Counted from the first letter of the stretch, positions 46,997 to 59,252 are shown. The stretch: DNA of 64,000 bases from Heliocidaris tuberculata (GCA_025618425.1 CM046850.1:22735907-22799906); one strand, 5' to 3'. Notes: generated by a model not told the origin, from the sequence alone. A program made the numbers and translations.

Positions 46997-49900
46997 CTGC
47001 GTTCAAATTGGACAAAATGAGAAGAAACCAAATGAATTTAAAATTCATGTGCCTGCCCTTTAATAGCCTATGCCGCCAGATAACATACTTTTTTTTATAT
47101 AAATATGAAACGAATTGATTGAATTCGTATCAATATCATTCCCATGCTATATAAAAATGTCGCTAGATAATTACTATTAAAAGAAAATTTTAACACTGAG
47201 GGGCGAGGCCATGATTGTCCGAAGGGGGGGGGGGGGGGTAACGCTGCAGGTTTGTGAGGGCAAGGATACAGTGGTAACAGTTGTAGAAACTCCGGAAATG
47301 TGTTTTCAGTTTTCCCCTAGATGGAGTATAATTGTTCAGACAAAACCTGAATGATAAGCGATGCTGAATTACTGTGCCACTTTCCCTCGAAATGCAATTC
47401 CATTAGCAGCACTCAAGATTTTTCAAAAGGGGGAATAAATTTATGTCAAATCAAATCAAATCAAATCAAAACAAATCAAATCAAATCAAATCAATCAATT
47501 CAAATCAAATTAACCCAAACAATGATCTCACTTGAACGTGATGAAATAGAACCCGGTGATCTGGCAAACAAACGTATGGTTGTCAACCAGATAGTCCCGC
47601 CCCTTGTTGACGTAGACATGCTCAAAGGTCACGTATTGCGGTTGAGTTGACCCCAACAATGACGTCATACTGGCAACCGAAAAGGCAGACTTTCTTCGTC
47701 CTGTAAACAAAACGGTAAACAAATAAAGTGAAAGTAATATTAAAAGTGGGAGTTTGTTTTGATTTTTTTTTAAAGATGCATGTAGGCAGGGGCGGACTGG
47801 CCATGGGGAGTTTTTGGAGTTTCCCCACGGGTGACTCGATACTGGCCTGAGGGCCGTTCGACTGTGGTCGAGGGCCAGTTGAAAAAAAATTACATATCAT
47901 TTAGACGATATTTCTCTCCCAGTCTGCCCCTGGTGGTAGGGATTTAGAGGATGACAAATAGACAAAATATCAAAAATGTGCGATGTTTTGTTTTATTGGT
48001 TTGAGTGTTTCTTTTTAAGCACTCGTGACTAATCACATGCATTCACTTGCTGTATGATAAGTATGTTTCAATACTGAACAATTTAATTCTCGAGAATGCA
48101 GGCGTTCAGGAGCTTTTTATTCTTAGGCTTGTGTTCTATCCTCTTCTCTGTTGGCCTTCCGATTTCCGTTATGCATCGTTGCATATATTACATACATTGT
48201 ATGAACATTTTTATTCATGATGAGGACATTGATTCAAGCTGTGCTTATGGTGATCCCTTTTCTACGTATGCATATTCATGTGGTGATACATGCATGTTAA
48301 AAGACAAGTACATACATGATAATCTACATGTATATGGAGATAAATAAACACTACCGTAAATCAAATCAAATCAAATCAATAAGAACTTACGAGAAGACGT
48401 AGGAATCCCGAGCAAATCTTCGGTTAGGATATTGATCTCCTCTGATGTCGACATGCCATCATCGCTGATGTCGGTGTAAACAATATTGCTGGTCGAATTG
48501 GATGATGATGAGGGAGATGAGGAGTTGTTAATTGTGGCCAAAGCCGAGGCGATCTCTTGCGTCATCATGTGTAGACAATCAATTGTAGACAATGTCTGCA
48601 GTAAGAGTGATATTCAAGATTCATAAATTCTAGGAAAAATACATGGAACAGTGGCGGATTTGGGGGGATCCCGACCCATGCCACCCCCCCCCCCTCCTTT
48701 AGAACGGAAAACTTTTTTTTTTTTGCTTGTCAGAGAATTATGGAGGGAAACTGGACCCCATACCCTCCCCCCCCCCCCCCCCCCCCACTGAGCGACTTTT
48801 GGAGGGCTGGCGAGACCCAAAAATACGGATCTCCCTAAGCAGTTTCCCTTTCCCAAAGTTGACCATCCTGCATTTGTGTGCCCCCCCCCCTTATACAAAA
48901 TCCTGGATCCGCCCCTGACATGGAATATAAAAAGGCGGAAAAATTATTTACGTATCGTTTTTCTCCGAAAGTTTATGATGTTGAAAGATCATTAACTTCA
49001 GGTTCGTTAGTCAGAGGTTCGTTATTAGGAAGGTTCAATAGTCCGAAGGTTCATAACACCAGAAATGTAATAGGGTTTGATAATACCGAACAATTGCTAT
49101 TCCGAAAAATAGAATAAGTTCGAGATTTAAAAAAAATGAAAGAAGTTGTATATCCGAAAAACAGATATAGGCCTAATTCTATAAATGAATTCCGAAGTTG
49201 GAATAGCATTCATAATTTCACATATTTAATAGGTCGACGGATCCTTGGATCTAAGGGGCGAAGGGGTGAAGCGGCGCCCCCTTTTGAAAACGAGGAAGAA
49301 AGGAAATATATACTCGTATAATGATGAAAATAATTTGTTTAAAGGGAAATTTGGCAATGGTGTAGCTCGTGGGGAGTGTGGTTCTCAGCAAAAGGGGCTG
49401 AGATTTTGGCCGGGGGGGGGGGGGTTAGGAGGGAACTGAACGAGGGATGGTTGTTGCATTATCTAATAGTACTAGGGAATTCTGACCGAAAGTACGGATG
49501 ATAATAACACCAGCCCCCCCCCCCTCACTTCCAGTGGCGAAAAAGACGACTAAAACAATAAAAAATAGAAAAAGGGGGAGGGGTGTAGTAAAATGAAAAA
49601 TATTACTACATTCCACAACTTCCCCCTAATCAATGACCGTTTTAAATTGCATTTTATCCACTAAGTAAGACCGGTGCCCCCCCCCCCCCACCTCGTGATA
49701 CCGTTGCCTTAAACCAAGCTACGCGACTCTAACTACAAAGCTCTGAGTATGCAATTAAGAGTGGCACAAACCAGCGAACGGAAACAAGTTCACTGCTCAT
49801 TTTCATGTAAAAGATATGGAACAATGATGTTTTTTTTTTTTTAATAGAAATGAATCAGGTTTAGAAAAAAATCACAGCGCAATCACTTGAAGTACTGATC

Positions 49901-50461
49901 CCTGAAACCTAAAATATGACAGCTATGTGTGCCCTTTCTAGCTTGACATATCCATCCTAATTCCAGCCTGAAGCACTAACGGGGAAAAATTACCGTTACC
50001 TTAAAACAGAAATGAATATTAATGGAAAATATTGACACCAAATGCCACTCCAACTTGAAATACCATGATGAATAAAAAGCAAGACTGGCAAATTGATGAA
50101 TCAATAAAACCCTGACCTTTACAATTATAATAAAGTTAAGAAAACACGAATCTTCTTTCTTTCCAGATCCTATAAATAATATATAAATAAGCCTATAAAT
50201 ATATTCATTTTCATATGAAATATTTAATTTTGATTTCTGCTTGTCTAAATATAAATGTCCCCATTTATCATATTCCGAAACTTGTAATTTCCATAAGTTT
50301 ATGGCTAATGGACTTGGATTATAATCTCTTGACGGGGGTTATTTTGTCAGTATGAAATTAATCCAGGACGGACGACAAGTCTTTGTCCGATCTCATTTTC
50401 TCAATCCCTATTTTGATATTATAAATACTTGCATGAAAACAGGAGAAAAAAACGACGGGTT

Positions 50462-50494
<33 letters not shown>

Positions 50495-53400
50495 TCGTTT
50501 TTGGTTTTTTTTTTTTTGGTTTTTTTTTAAGCTACTATTTTGATGTTCCATATTTTCAACTTATCAAAAGCCTATTAATACCTACGTAGGTTCGTTAATC
50601 CGAAAGTGTTTGGACAGCTGTATTCTTTATCATTCATGCATAAACTATTGATTTGATTTACATGTTTGAAGATATTTCAGATTTTATTTCAATGATTAAT
50701 ATAAGAGAGGTGCTCAAATTCACTCTGTTTGCTTTTACACGTGTCCGAATATCAGCTCCGCCTACCTTTTTGACGGTTGCCTTCAAAACATCTATATAAA
50801 TTAGAATACTGTTATAAAGGTCACATTGCGACCGAGCGAGAATTTTTTTTTGAAAGTTTCTTCTTAATTTATGAGGTATTCAAACCAATTTGGTTACAAT
50901 TTCCTTTGAAATAAACGATTCATGATGAGTGAAATAATCAGTTTTTTGGTCTGGTTTTTTTTTTTTTTTTTTTTAGGTTCAAATTTGCACTCGCTTGCAA
51001 ATATCTATGACTCATTGTGCTGTTGCTAATATCACTACAATGGTAAAAAAAATCAAAAATTAATCAAAAGCATAATTTGCAAATAATGAGTAGATGGGTA
51101 AAAGTAACATCGGACGATAGAACCAAACGTGTTTAGCAGACTGATTCGTCTAGGTCATCTCAGCCTAATTTCGAATCGCATGACAGACCTATCGTCCATT
51201 CGAGATCTTCCGAATCTAAAGATGTTGCTCCTGGCTGAGAATGCGATACAATACATAAGCACGAGCGATTTCCACAACTTATGCGTCATTTGCCGACATG
51301 GCTTCCTCATCGATCTGTCTAGGAACAACACCCGCAACATGTCAGCTTTGGCAACCAAAGTCACCTCCATACACACTGAAAATGCTGGTCTGACGACATT
51401 TGAACTCCACGAGATGCCATATGCGTATTTACTTTCACATACGAACTTGATGATCAATTTCATCCGCATCATTCCAGATCTCAAAAATATGCCTTCCCTT
51501 ATAAAACTTCTGTTAGCAAATAATCTTATTCACACCGTCATGACCCCTTACAACTTGCAGATCTTGTCACTCCAGTTCAGTAATTTGAAAGTTATCCCGG
51601 TGATATCTCCTAAGGCGTCAGTCACGCACATCTTCATGCGAGGAAACAAAGTTCGTTCATTGCATGATGTTCCATCGCTTGGCTCCCTGATTTCGCTTCA
51701 CTTGGGCGACAACCAAATCTCAGAAATCAGTAGAATTCCAGTCATGCCTTCACTGGAAATTATCTACCTACCAAGACGCAATGTTCATGGTGCCGTTATG
51801 ATAAATACTACTCTACTGCCATCGCTGACTATTCTCAGGTTAGCTGAAATAACATCAGCTCTTTCTCCGTATCCGAGCCTTTGGCTACGGGCGAGAGGGT
51901 CTTTGAGGCTGCGACACCTGAGCAAAGTCTCCTGAAGCATTTGAATATCACCAGAAACAGACTGACCCATCTGTCAGTCATGGCTTATCTGCCGAAGCTA
52001 ACAACATTAATGGCAGGGGATAACTTCATCGACAATTTGCATTGGACGTACTGGAACCATGGCAACCGTCAAAACAGTCTGTCGGGAATTCAGTTGAGGG
52101 GTAATCGATTGACGACTCTGCAGGATTTCAGAAACGGATCGGCTCTCCACACTGGGGATCTATCTTTCAGTGAGATCCGATCAGTTCATTATGATGTCTT
52201 CAAAGAGTCAAAGGCTTTGCAAAATCTAATACTAGACTACAATGCATTGCTTCAATTTCCTATCTTCAGTTCAAAGTTAGGTCTACAAAATCTCAGTCGA
52301 AGACGGAATAAAATAATGGGAGTCTTGTTTGGAATCGAGCAATGTCCTCTGCTAGACAGACATGACAGACTGGACCTTTCAAACAACGACATAGTCAATA
52401 TTCACCTAGCGGAAAACATTGCTACAAAAGAGCCTAAACTCAGTTATTTTATCCGAATACTTCACTCACATTTCCTAGCCTAAAGTTTTCCCCAGAGATG
52501 CACCAAAACTTCATCAAAGTTTTCCCCATGTTGAATGCCACCCTGTTACGACAACTCGACCTCGCATACAACGAAATCATTTCCATGTCACAAGGTGACC
52601 TTCACTTGATTCCGTCTCTCCGTTGCCTGATCCTGCATCACAACAGACTAACCCGGCTCGAGCCCTTCAACTTCGAACCTTGTACATTCCTCTTGCAGAT
52701 CAACCTCCAGGACAACCGAATCAGGTTCATCGACGCGTTCGCCTTTCATGAATTGAACAACGTCGTTATTCAATTGCAGTACAACGATTTGGTCTTTGTC
52801 CACCTTTCCAGCTTATCCACCTTCTCCCGTTCCTTTTATCTTGATGACAACCCATGGCTCTGTGACTGTGACATCAGGCATCTGCCGACCTGGCTACGGC
52901 TATCTTTGGCAACCGGTCCACAGTGTAACGCGAAGTCGTATCTCGCAGGACGCGACATGGCCAACCTCTTGGACGAAGACCTTTGTTTCGACTCATCCAC
53001 GGTCGATGATGTCAGTGAAGAGGGACCTTCTCCCGTTCCTTTTATCTTGATGACAACCCATGGCTCTGTGACTGTGACATCAGGCATCTGCCGACCTGGC
53101 TATGGCTATCTTTGGCAACCGGTCCACAGTGTAACGCGAAGTCGTATCTCGCAGGACGCGACATGGTGACGGAATCCTAGATTTATTTTCTCCAGCTTTG
53201 CCCAACCAATTCTTTGCTAATTCTTCGAATGTTTATGATGGTTTCACAAGTAATGCACCCGCCGTAATCAAGGCTTGTGGATTTAATCTGGTTTCTCTAG
53301 GTATTACTCTCTCTCTCTCTCTCTCTCTCTCTGTTTGGGGCTTAATTTTGAACTACTTGGGGGGATATGTTTTTAGAAATAGTAATATTTAATTAAGCTG

Positions 53401-56400
53401 CTTAATATGATAATGTTTGAAGAATGTTTCTGAAATGGATTTAAGGTTCAAAATTCCCGGAATGTAGAAAAGAGCACTCCATTGGAAACCGATGACTAAC
53501 CAAAAGTCCCGATCTATGTTGCTTATTAGCAACTGAGGGTGGGGGGGGGGGGGGGGGGTCTATTTGCCAACAAGCACCCCCCTCCCCGAGAAATAAATTG
53601 GCTGATAAAGATTTTTTAAATCCGAAAATTGCTGAATAGGTGTCATAGTGTACCTCATTTGATATCGAGCTACCGTTGATCCCATGCTGAGAGCGCAGGT
53701 CACGTGGAGTTCTGCGCCGCCTCACTTCTGTTATGACGTCATCACGACCACTCTCTTTCCTTGGGATAGAGATGTCAACTTTTGATTGTAATCTCTGAAA
53801 TTTAGGTAAAATGAGAGAAAAATATGAAACGTTGACTTTTATCGATTTCCCTTGTACACCTTAGTATTTGGGATGAATTTTTTTAAAAGTCTATTTCAAA
53901 GCAGTCACTTTGAAAGACACAATTGAATTAGCTGACTAATATTTCTTTAGAAATATAAGACAGTATAGAATCACAATCATATGTACTTCGATTAAATAAG
54001 TGTTGATTCGACTGTTTAGTGTTTAAGTGTGAATATGCGAAAGATACATTATAAGAAAATGCACATTTCAAGTTAAATAATGATTTCATAAAAATCAATG
54101 TTTATAGGATGCATGTTTATTAAACTTCATACATTTTATGGTAAAGTTTCAACAGTTACAAAGAAGCAAAGGTATAAATTTAAAGCTGAATCTACAATGA
54201 TTGTAAATGAAGCATAATAACTGTAAATAAATACTATTGAAAGATAAATAATTGTGTTATGGGTAATTGATGTAAATTAGTATTGGGCAAAGAATCATTT
54301 TTACACCTCAATATCATTAAATTGTTAGGTTTTGAGTGCCTCTGGTCTATCATTCTAAATTCCAAATAAAAGATCATTCCTTTTTTTCTTTTTCTTTTTT
54401 TTTTTCTTCTTTTCATATCAATCTAACTTACCTGAACTTTTTCCGCCAGTTTTGAATTTTCCTCTGTAATTTTGAGGAGAGCTCGGCCAAGCTCTTCCGG
54501 GTCAAAGGTCTCTTCCGTATCAATCACCGTCGATGGTGCCGGGCGTAAACCTGCTAGCTCCGCCTCCCGGTTGCCAAGGTATTCGTTGAGCCTCGACATC
54601 CTGACTTCGGCGTTTGCTTCTGCGTCAAAGGCTTCGGGTTTCTCCGCGTAGAGAGTGCCGAAGAAGCGCTCGAAGTTTCGCAGCATTCGGCGTAATTCGG
54701 CATTTTCCGTCTCCATTTCGGAGACACTCGGGGTCCTTTCTAAGACTTGTTTTAAATCTCTAGTTTTAGAAAAGAGAGGGGGGAATATTGAAATTTCAGA
54801 TAAGACGAACTTTTATAATCAATTAAGCAGGTTATAAAAGAAATTCAGTACAGACCTACTGCTTGGTATCTGTTTAAGAGGCAAATGATCCATAAATTTT
54901 TTCTTTCTTGTTTTCTTGTAAGATTGCAAAGCAACTCAGCTTCAGGTCTAGACGAATTAGAATTCATTTATGTAGTATGATCAATGTTTCCCTACTTCTG
55001 ATCGTGTTCAATTTCTCTTTCTCCTACACTATTTTCTTTCAATATCATATAAATTTAGGACGTTAGTCGTTCATTCAGACTAATAAATTAGTCAAAATCT
55101 TGAAAACACTAATATTTTACTTTTATATACAGACAGAGGACGACAAACCGATTTTAATTTCTGCACTCTTTTTTTCAGGATTGGATGTGCTGTTTTGATG
55201 TTTAAATTTGCCGCTTCATATTTAAATGATTAGTTTGATAATAATTCGTTACGGAATAAACTGTGTGAAACTATAAGCGCGTCTCTTGCCGTGGACGTAG
55301 TAAGCAGTCGTGCGAACTATATTGTGACGTCACACAGTGCATTGATACCAAAGTAGTGAACAAAAAAGGTTAACAATTCCGCTGATATCGCGCATTAATA
55401 TTAAAGGGGTACCCAATGCTGAAACAATGTTAGTTCATTTAAAAGATCATGATTTTATTAGCAGAATATCATCTGCCTTAAGTTTTTTTAAAATTCGTGT
55501 TGCCAGAAAAATCCCCGAAATATGGTAAGACTTCAGGATATTTTGGCCCCTCAGCTGTGTCCCAATTTCAGCTAGGTAACCACAATGACGTCAAAGTGGT
55601 TACCCAGGTTCGCGTGTTGCAGATGTGTTGCGCGCTAGACTGTACAAAATGCATTATACCTTGCGCTCATTTTGCTAGAATAATTGCGCGACAAGGTAAC
55701 CACTTTGATGTCATTGTGGTTACCTAGCTGAAATTGGGACACAGCTGAGGGGCCAAAATATCCTGAAATCTTACCATATTTCGGGGATTTTCTGGCAACA
55801 CGAATTTTAAAAAAAATTTAAGGCAGATGATTTTCTTCTAATAAAATCATGATCTTTTAAATGAACTAACATTGTTTCAGCATTGGGTACCCCCTTTAAG
55901 TTAAAATCTCTTTCATCTCTTCTCCCCGACTGATGAAGGAAATAGAATTAGTGATGAAGAACTGGGAGACTAACATACCTAAGAGGTAAGCGGCTATTTA
56001 TATATAATTAATATAAGTTCAAAATCTTTAAAATTGTATCAATACAATGTTGTTGCTTTTAATTATTTTACTTGCTGGCGTTAATATGACAATGTTATAC
56101 TATTTTATGATCGGTTAGTTAAACGTGGTGTTCTAGAAGTGGAAAGAGTAGAGCAAGTTAATGTACTACTGGTATTTAGTTAAATAAGAAATCATAACTA
56201 AAAATGATTCATGAGTCTCGGTGTTTTTGGTACAAAGTGTATATTTTGAATTCATTAGCGCTAAAGAAAAAAGAAGAAGCTTACTTTTTCTTTTCTTTTT
56301 TTTCATTTCGACTATGCTGTGCCTTCTTTAAACAAGTATTTTTCAATGAGTTGATATATCTGCCAGTTTTCTTTATTTCATATTGTATTCATTAGTTCAC

Positions 56401-58076
56401 TGTCGATATTTTTCTATGTGATATGATAAACAAACAAACGATGCATTGAAGGTAAAATATGAAATTAAATGTTTCATATTAAAGTTAATGTGACAAGCTT
56501 ATATCAATGAGAAATGTAACATTGTAATTAAAGAAAGAAGATAAAATGATTGACGGATTAAATGACCAAAAATCAATGTATTGAAACACCCTTTTGTATT
56601 GATATTGTATATTAGTCTAGTGAGACAAAATTATAAAACAAAATGCTATCAATTTTCGTTTTAGAAAGATGTATTACCGTCATTTAAGTTAAGAGTGTAA
56701 GTTTTGTCCCCCACGACCCAGGAATATGATAGGATCAAATTAATCAATTTGCAACGCTCAGATGTGCACGTAGCTGGATTGATGTGCTTACAGTATGATA
56801 TTTGTCTATATCATTTCTTTAAATAAAACCTTTACATTCAACGTGAAGTTTGCTGGTGGAAAATCTCTCGACGCGCCTGATGAGTCCTTAGCACCCATAA
56901 ACGCTGTCATTTCCTTACTTATGTATTATCAAAAATGGGGTTATTTTAGCATATTGATGACACCTTCTTGTCCTACTTTATCACGTACTGCATGGAATCC
57001 ATCTAATTTAGCTTAACATAAAACAAAACACCTACTATTTATGGGTTACCTCTCTATGCCTCTCTACTGACCCTATGAACTGACCTTACCATACATACTG
57101 AACTCGTCTGACTTTGCAAACGCCAAATCTGTCACGTTCTCCATATTTCATTACAACCTCTTTGGTGTCCGCTGTCAATTTTCACCTTCTTTAATTTGCC
57201 CTTTTTTTTTTCATTTTGCTTGAAGCGTCGTGAATTTTCATTGGCTGAAATTTACTTTCTTTTTCTTTTGTCTTTTTAAGGTGCAAAGTTCGAATCATGC
57301 TAATACAAGTGTATCTTCCGCAACACGCATTTTAACTTTTTCGCTATTGCAAGATAAAATGTTAAACCATTCTTGAGAACAATATGTACACCATCTCCAC
57401 CAGCGTAGTGATAGTTCGGCCCCTAAAGAGGCACCGGCTGTCATGGAGGGAGGGGGCCATGGTTCTCACTAATAAAAACCGAAGTAAAGCGATCGAGTAT
57501 TGGGGATGAGCATAATGGGCGTGCCATTTCTTCTCACTCTTCTTTTCTCTCTCTCTACTTTTCTCTCTCTCTCTCTCTCTCTCTATCTCGCTCTCGCTCT
57601 CTCTCTCTCTCTCTCTCCCCCTCTCTCTCTCTATCCCTCTCTCTCTCTCTCTCTGATTTCCTTTTTTTTCAGTGCGATTGGTAAACACCCTCCCATGGCT
57701 ACGCCACCGGTCTCTATTTCTTTGACGAAATTTCATCGTGTAATATATATGAGACTGGCTTTCCTAGGAATCCGATACTTTTTGTTTCATTTGTTTTTCT
57801 TGTAGTCAGTTTAGCTGTCAAAAAGTAGCGGAGGGGTTTGAAATTTTCGTATAGCTTTATATTTATTATACACCCTGTAATTTATTTCACCTTACAATAT
57901 ACTCACACATTCAAAGTCTGAATCTGGGCCTCCAGACGATCAATCCTGCTATCGATATCAGAAAGCGATTGATCGAGTGAAGATGTCGTCTGCTCTGTGC
58001 TGCTGTCTGTGATATCATTGACGATACCAGCCGGCGGCCGTAACTTCAGCGCTTCCGCTAGCCTGAGATTCCCAAT
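46756..58076 (-). CDS. C1q-domain protein, paralogue 2, 5' end not found
   Basis: Join of 58076-57907, 54759-54432, 53794-53654, 48595-48391, 47700-47532 and 46996-46756 (minus). This gives 1254 bases, 417 aa plus TAG, with consistent phases (0 in; 2, 0, 0, 1, 2). It has coiled-coil exons, a Ser/Asn-rich linker and a C-terminal C1q domain (about 282-417). Exon B aligns with exons 2-3 of gene 1. No collagen triplets are present. The first exon with a signal peptide is not recognisable up to 64000 and is probably further upstream. Intron 48596-53653 holds an antisense LRR pseudogene. A secreted trimeric recognition protein is the family expectation. Confidence 0.8.
47448..47512. repeat. (TCAAA)n microsatellite
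   Basis: About twelve pentamers lie 20 bases beyond the donor of exon 47532-47700. A short related run at 48359-48379 lies beyond the donor of exon 48391-48595. Confidence 0.85.
47532..47700 (-). CDS. C1q gene 2, fifth exon seen: first half of C1q domain
   Basis: Acceptor TTGTTTACAG|GA in phase 1. RRKSAFSVAS, FEHVYVNKGRDY and FVCQITGFYFITF align with exon 6 of gene 1. The donor is TTCAA|GTGAGA, phase 2. Length 169 bases. Confidence 0.9.
47787..47932. mobile_element. 146-bp hAT-type MITE
   Basis: Ends CAGGGGCGGACTGGC and CCCAGTCTGCCCCTG. The flanks CATGTAGG and GTGGTAGG match at 5 of 8. It lies in the C1q gene 2 intron. Confidence 0.7.
48096..48347 (+). CDS. possible small secreted cysteine-containing peptide
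   Basis: An 83-codon plus-strand frame begins MQAFRSFLFLGLCSILFSVG, which reads like a signal peptide. Five cysteines follow (HRC, IHC, SSC, YSC, DTC) and an acidic central part. AATAAA overlaps the stop. It lies antisense in the intron between C1q gene 2 exons. There is no homologue I recognise and no promoter evidence, so it may be a chance ORF. Confidence 0.2.
   Translation: MQAFRSFLFLGLCSILFSVGLPISVMHRCIYYIHCMNIFIHDEDIDSSCAYGDPFSTYAYSCGDTCMLKDKYIHDNLHVYGDK
48391..48595 (-). CDS. C1q gene 2, fourth exon seen: helix and Ser/Asn linker
   Basis: Acceptor CTTACTGCAG|ACA phase 0, donor TTCTC|GTAAGT phase 1. Encodes TLSTIDCLHMMTQEIASAL, an NNSSSPSSSSNSTSN linker with several N-glycosylation sequons, and an acidic end. 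A hAT MITE sits 54 bp upstream of the acceptor and a (TCAAA)n tract lies just past the donor. Confidence 0.75.
48649..48917. mobile_element. hAT-type MITE with perfect 8-bp target duplication
   Basis: Starts CAGTGGCGGATTTGGG and ends CCTGGATCCGCCCCTG. ACATGGAA lies on both flanks (48641-48648 and 48918-48925). It contains a C tract of about 17 bases and the GAGCGACTTTTGGAGGGCTGG block shared with 9701-10159. Confidence 0.9.
52819..52960 (+). repeat. 142-bp direct duplication, copy 1 (LRR cap)
   Basis: Begins ACCTTCTCCCGTTCCTTTTA and ends GGACGCGACATGG. It recurs at 53025-53166, offset 206 bp, with one visible difference (CTACGG/CTATGG). The copy is in a different reading frame because 206 is not divisible by three. 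Confidence 0.95.
53025..53166 (+). repeat. 142-bp direct duplication, copy 2
   Basis: Second copy of 52819-52960. It ends the LRR pseudogene with an out-of-frame tail and a TGA at 53167. Confidence 0.95.
53654..53794 (-). CDS. C1q gene 2, third exon seen: basic linker
   Basis: A 47-codon exon, acceptor AAATTTCAG|AGA, donor AATGAG|GTACAC, phase 0 at both ends. It is Arg-rich (VRRRRTPRDLRSQ). It has no clear counterpart in gene 1; exon 4 there holds the equivalent place. Support comes from splice sites and phase rather than similarity. Confidence 0.55.
54432..54759 (-). CDS. C1q gene 2, second exon seen: coiled coil
   Basis: Acceptor AAAACTAG|A completes a Val codon from the preceding exon. 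METENAELRRMLRNFERFF aligns with ENEQLREFLVAFEQFF of gene 1. RLNEYLGNREAEL follows without the intron that gene 1 has at this point. The donor is GTTCAG|GTAAGT, phase 0. Confidence 0.85.
55401..55899. mobile_element. 499-bp TTAA-ended hairpin MITE
   Basis: Ends TTAAAGGGGTACCCAATGC and GCATTGGGTACCCCCTTTAA. The arms of about 205 bp are almost perfectly complementary and include GGTAACCACAATGACGTCAA and its mirror. It lies in a C1q gene 2 intron. Confidence 0.9.
57401..57708. mobile_element. possible hAT-like MITE with (TC)n
   Basis: CAGCGTAGTGATAGTTC at the left and GGCTACGCCACCG at the right are loose inverted ends of the CAGTGGCGTAGC type. The interior is a (CT)n tract at 57537-57655. No target duplication is seen. 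Confidence 0.35.
57907..58076 (-). CDS. C1q gene 2, first exon seen: linker and coiled coil
   Basis: Acceptor TTTTCATATCAG|ATT in phase 0. Encodes IGNLRLAEAL and, near its end, a heptad helix LSDIDSRIDRLEAQIQTLN. The donor is AATGT|GTGAGT, phase 2. Confidence 0.75.
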
Positions 58077-58601
58077 CTGATATGAAAATTTTGAGACAAA
58101 GAAAAAATACAATATTTCGGGTCAAGCGTTTAGTTTAATCTTGAGGGTTTCGTAAGGTTAGCTCTTCTTTTCGTGGCATTCTCGCCACAAGCAAATATTC
58201 ACATTTTCATTCTCTGTAATATTATCACTACATTCTTTGTCAAGATAATCATATTTTCACTTTGCAATTTGCGAGATGATTCTTATAATTTTGACGTAAA
58301 GTGCATACCGCAATAATGATACATTGAGTTGATAACAGAAATTCACACACACCTGTTGCTTTATCATGAGTAAGCATCGGAAAAAACATTTTGTGAGGCC
58401 AGACGAGTTTGATTTTTTTTATTATTTTTTTTTTTTAATATAAAAAAGTTCCAATGATTAGAAAATAACGCAATTTTCCTTTAAGCCTTTCATTTCACAA
58501 CTTTCTACGAGCTGAGTGTCAAATGCGGCTCAAAAGAGCTTACTTTCATCTTCTTTATTTCTTTGTTTGTTTGGGGGTTGTTTTTTGTTGGGGGGTTTGT
58601 A

Positions 58602-58639
<38 letters not shown>

Positions 58640-58799
58640 GTTTATTTTATTTTTATTTATTTTTTGCTACTTGGCATGAATAAATGAAATGCGTAGGGGT
58701 TTTTCCTCAAGTAATGGAGAAGTTGATATTTTTTCAGTACATCTAAACATTTTTAAGCGCAACAAAGTTAGGCCAATTTCCAGTTCGATTTGTCAGCAC

Positions 58800-59070
58800 G
58801 TGCGCTTTGGTTGCCCCCCCCCCCCCCCCTCCACACACACACCCACACACACACCCTCACACACATTGACTTGTGGGGAACTGTCTTGTTTTCTCCTTTT
58901 GTACTTTGTACCCCACAAGCACTTCTCCTATTGTATTTTGTACCCCACAAGCATGACGGAATAAAGGCCATCATTGTGCTCTTTTGTTCTCTGTACCCCA
59001 CAAGTGTATCTATTTTTTGTTTTTCAAACATCTATGTAAGGGCACGCACACCCACACACACACACACACA
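58800..59070. repeat. (CA)n tracts and short CCCCACAAGC repeats
   Basis: CA runs at 58832-58864 and 59045-59071 surround three copies of a roughly 30-bp TTTTGTA..TTGTACCCCACAAG unit (from about 58898, 58930 and 58981). Confidence 0.7.
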
Positions 59071-59169
59071 CATTTTTTAAATTTTTTTTTCCAGAAACCC
59101 ACACACGTTACGTTGGTAATTAAGTATGCCAACCTCCATTTACATGTACAGTAAGAGAGCTAGCTCAAG

Positions 59170-59252
59170 AACATAAGTGCGGTGCCCACGACCTTCGCAT
59201 CGCCAGTCAAGTGCTTTAGTTTAAACCACTCGACTATGACACATCTATACTG
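59170..59252 (-). mobile_element. SINE head, minus strand
   Basis: Read in reverse: TCATAGTCGAGTGG (A box), then GGTCGTGGGCACCGCACTTA. The B box is degenerate. It faces the SINE at 59334 head to head. Confidence 0.6.

Larger units (their letters stand above)
51129..53169 (+). pseudogene. intronless LRR protein, frameshifted, antisense in C1q gene 2
   Basis: Three successive plus-strand frames (51129-51935, 51881-52483, 52498-53169) together encode about a dozen and a half leucine-rich repeats (for example LISLHLGDNQISEIS, LRQLDLAYNEIISMS and LLQINLQDNRIRFID). A C-terminal LRR cap follows (NPWLCDCDIRHLPTWL ... CF, four cysteines). The frame changes near 51880-51930 and again near 52480. After the cap a 142-bp duplicate in another frame gives a terminal nonsense tail. 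There is no signal peptide, transmembrane segment or TIR domain. The style is that of TLR-like or secreted LRR proteins. A pseudogene is most likely, though two sequencing errors could mimic the shifts. Confidence 0.75.

Noticed and set aside
47448..47512. CRISPR-like array
   Set aside because: A pentanucleotide microsatellite with no spacers, in a eukaryotic genome.
53441..53725. Full 94-codon minus-strand frame as one gene
   Set aside because: Only 53654-53794 has splice sites and phases fitting C1q gene 2. The remainder runs into poly-C/G sequence.
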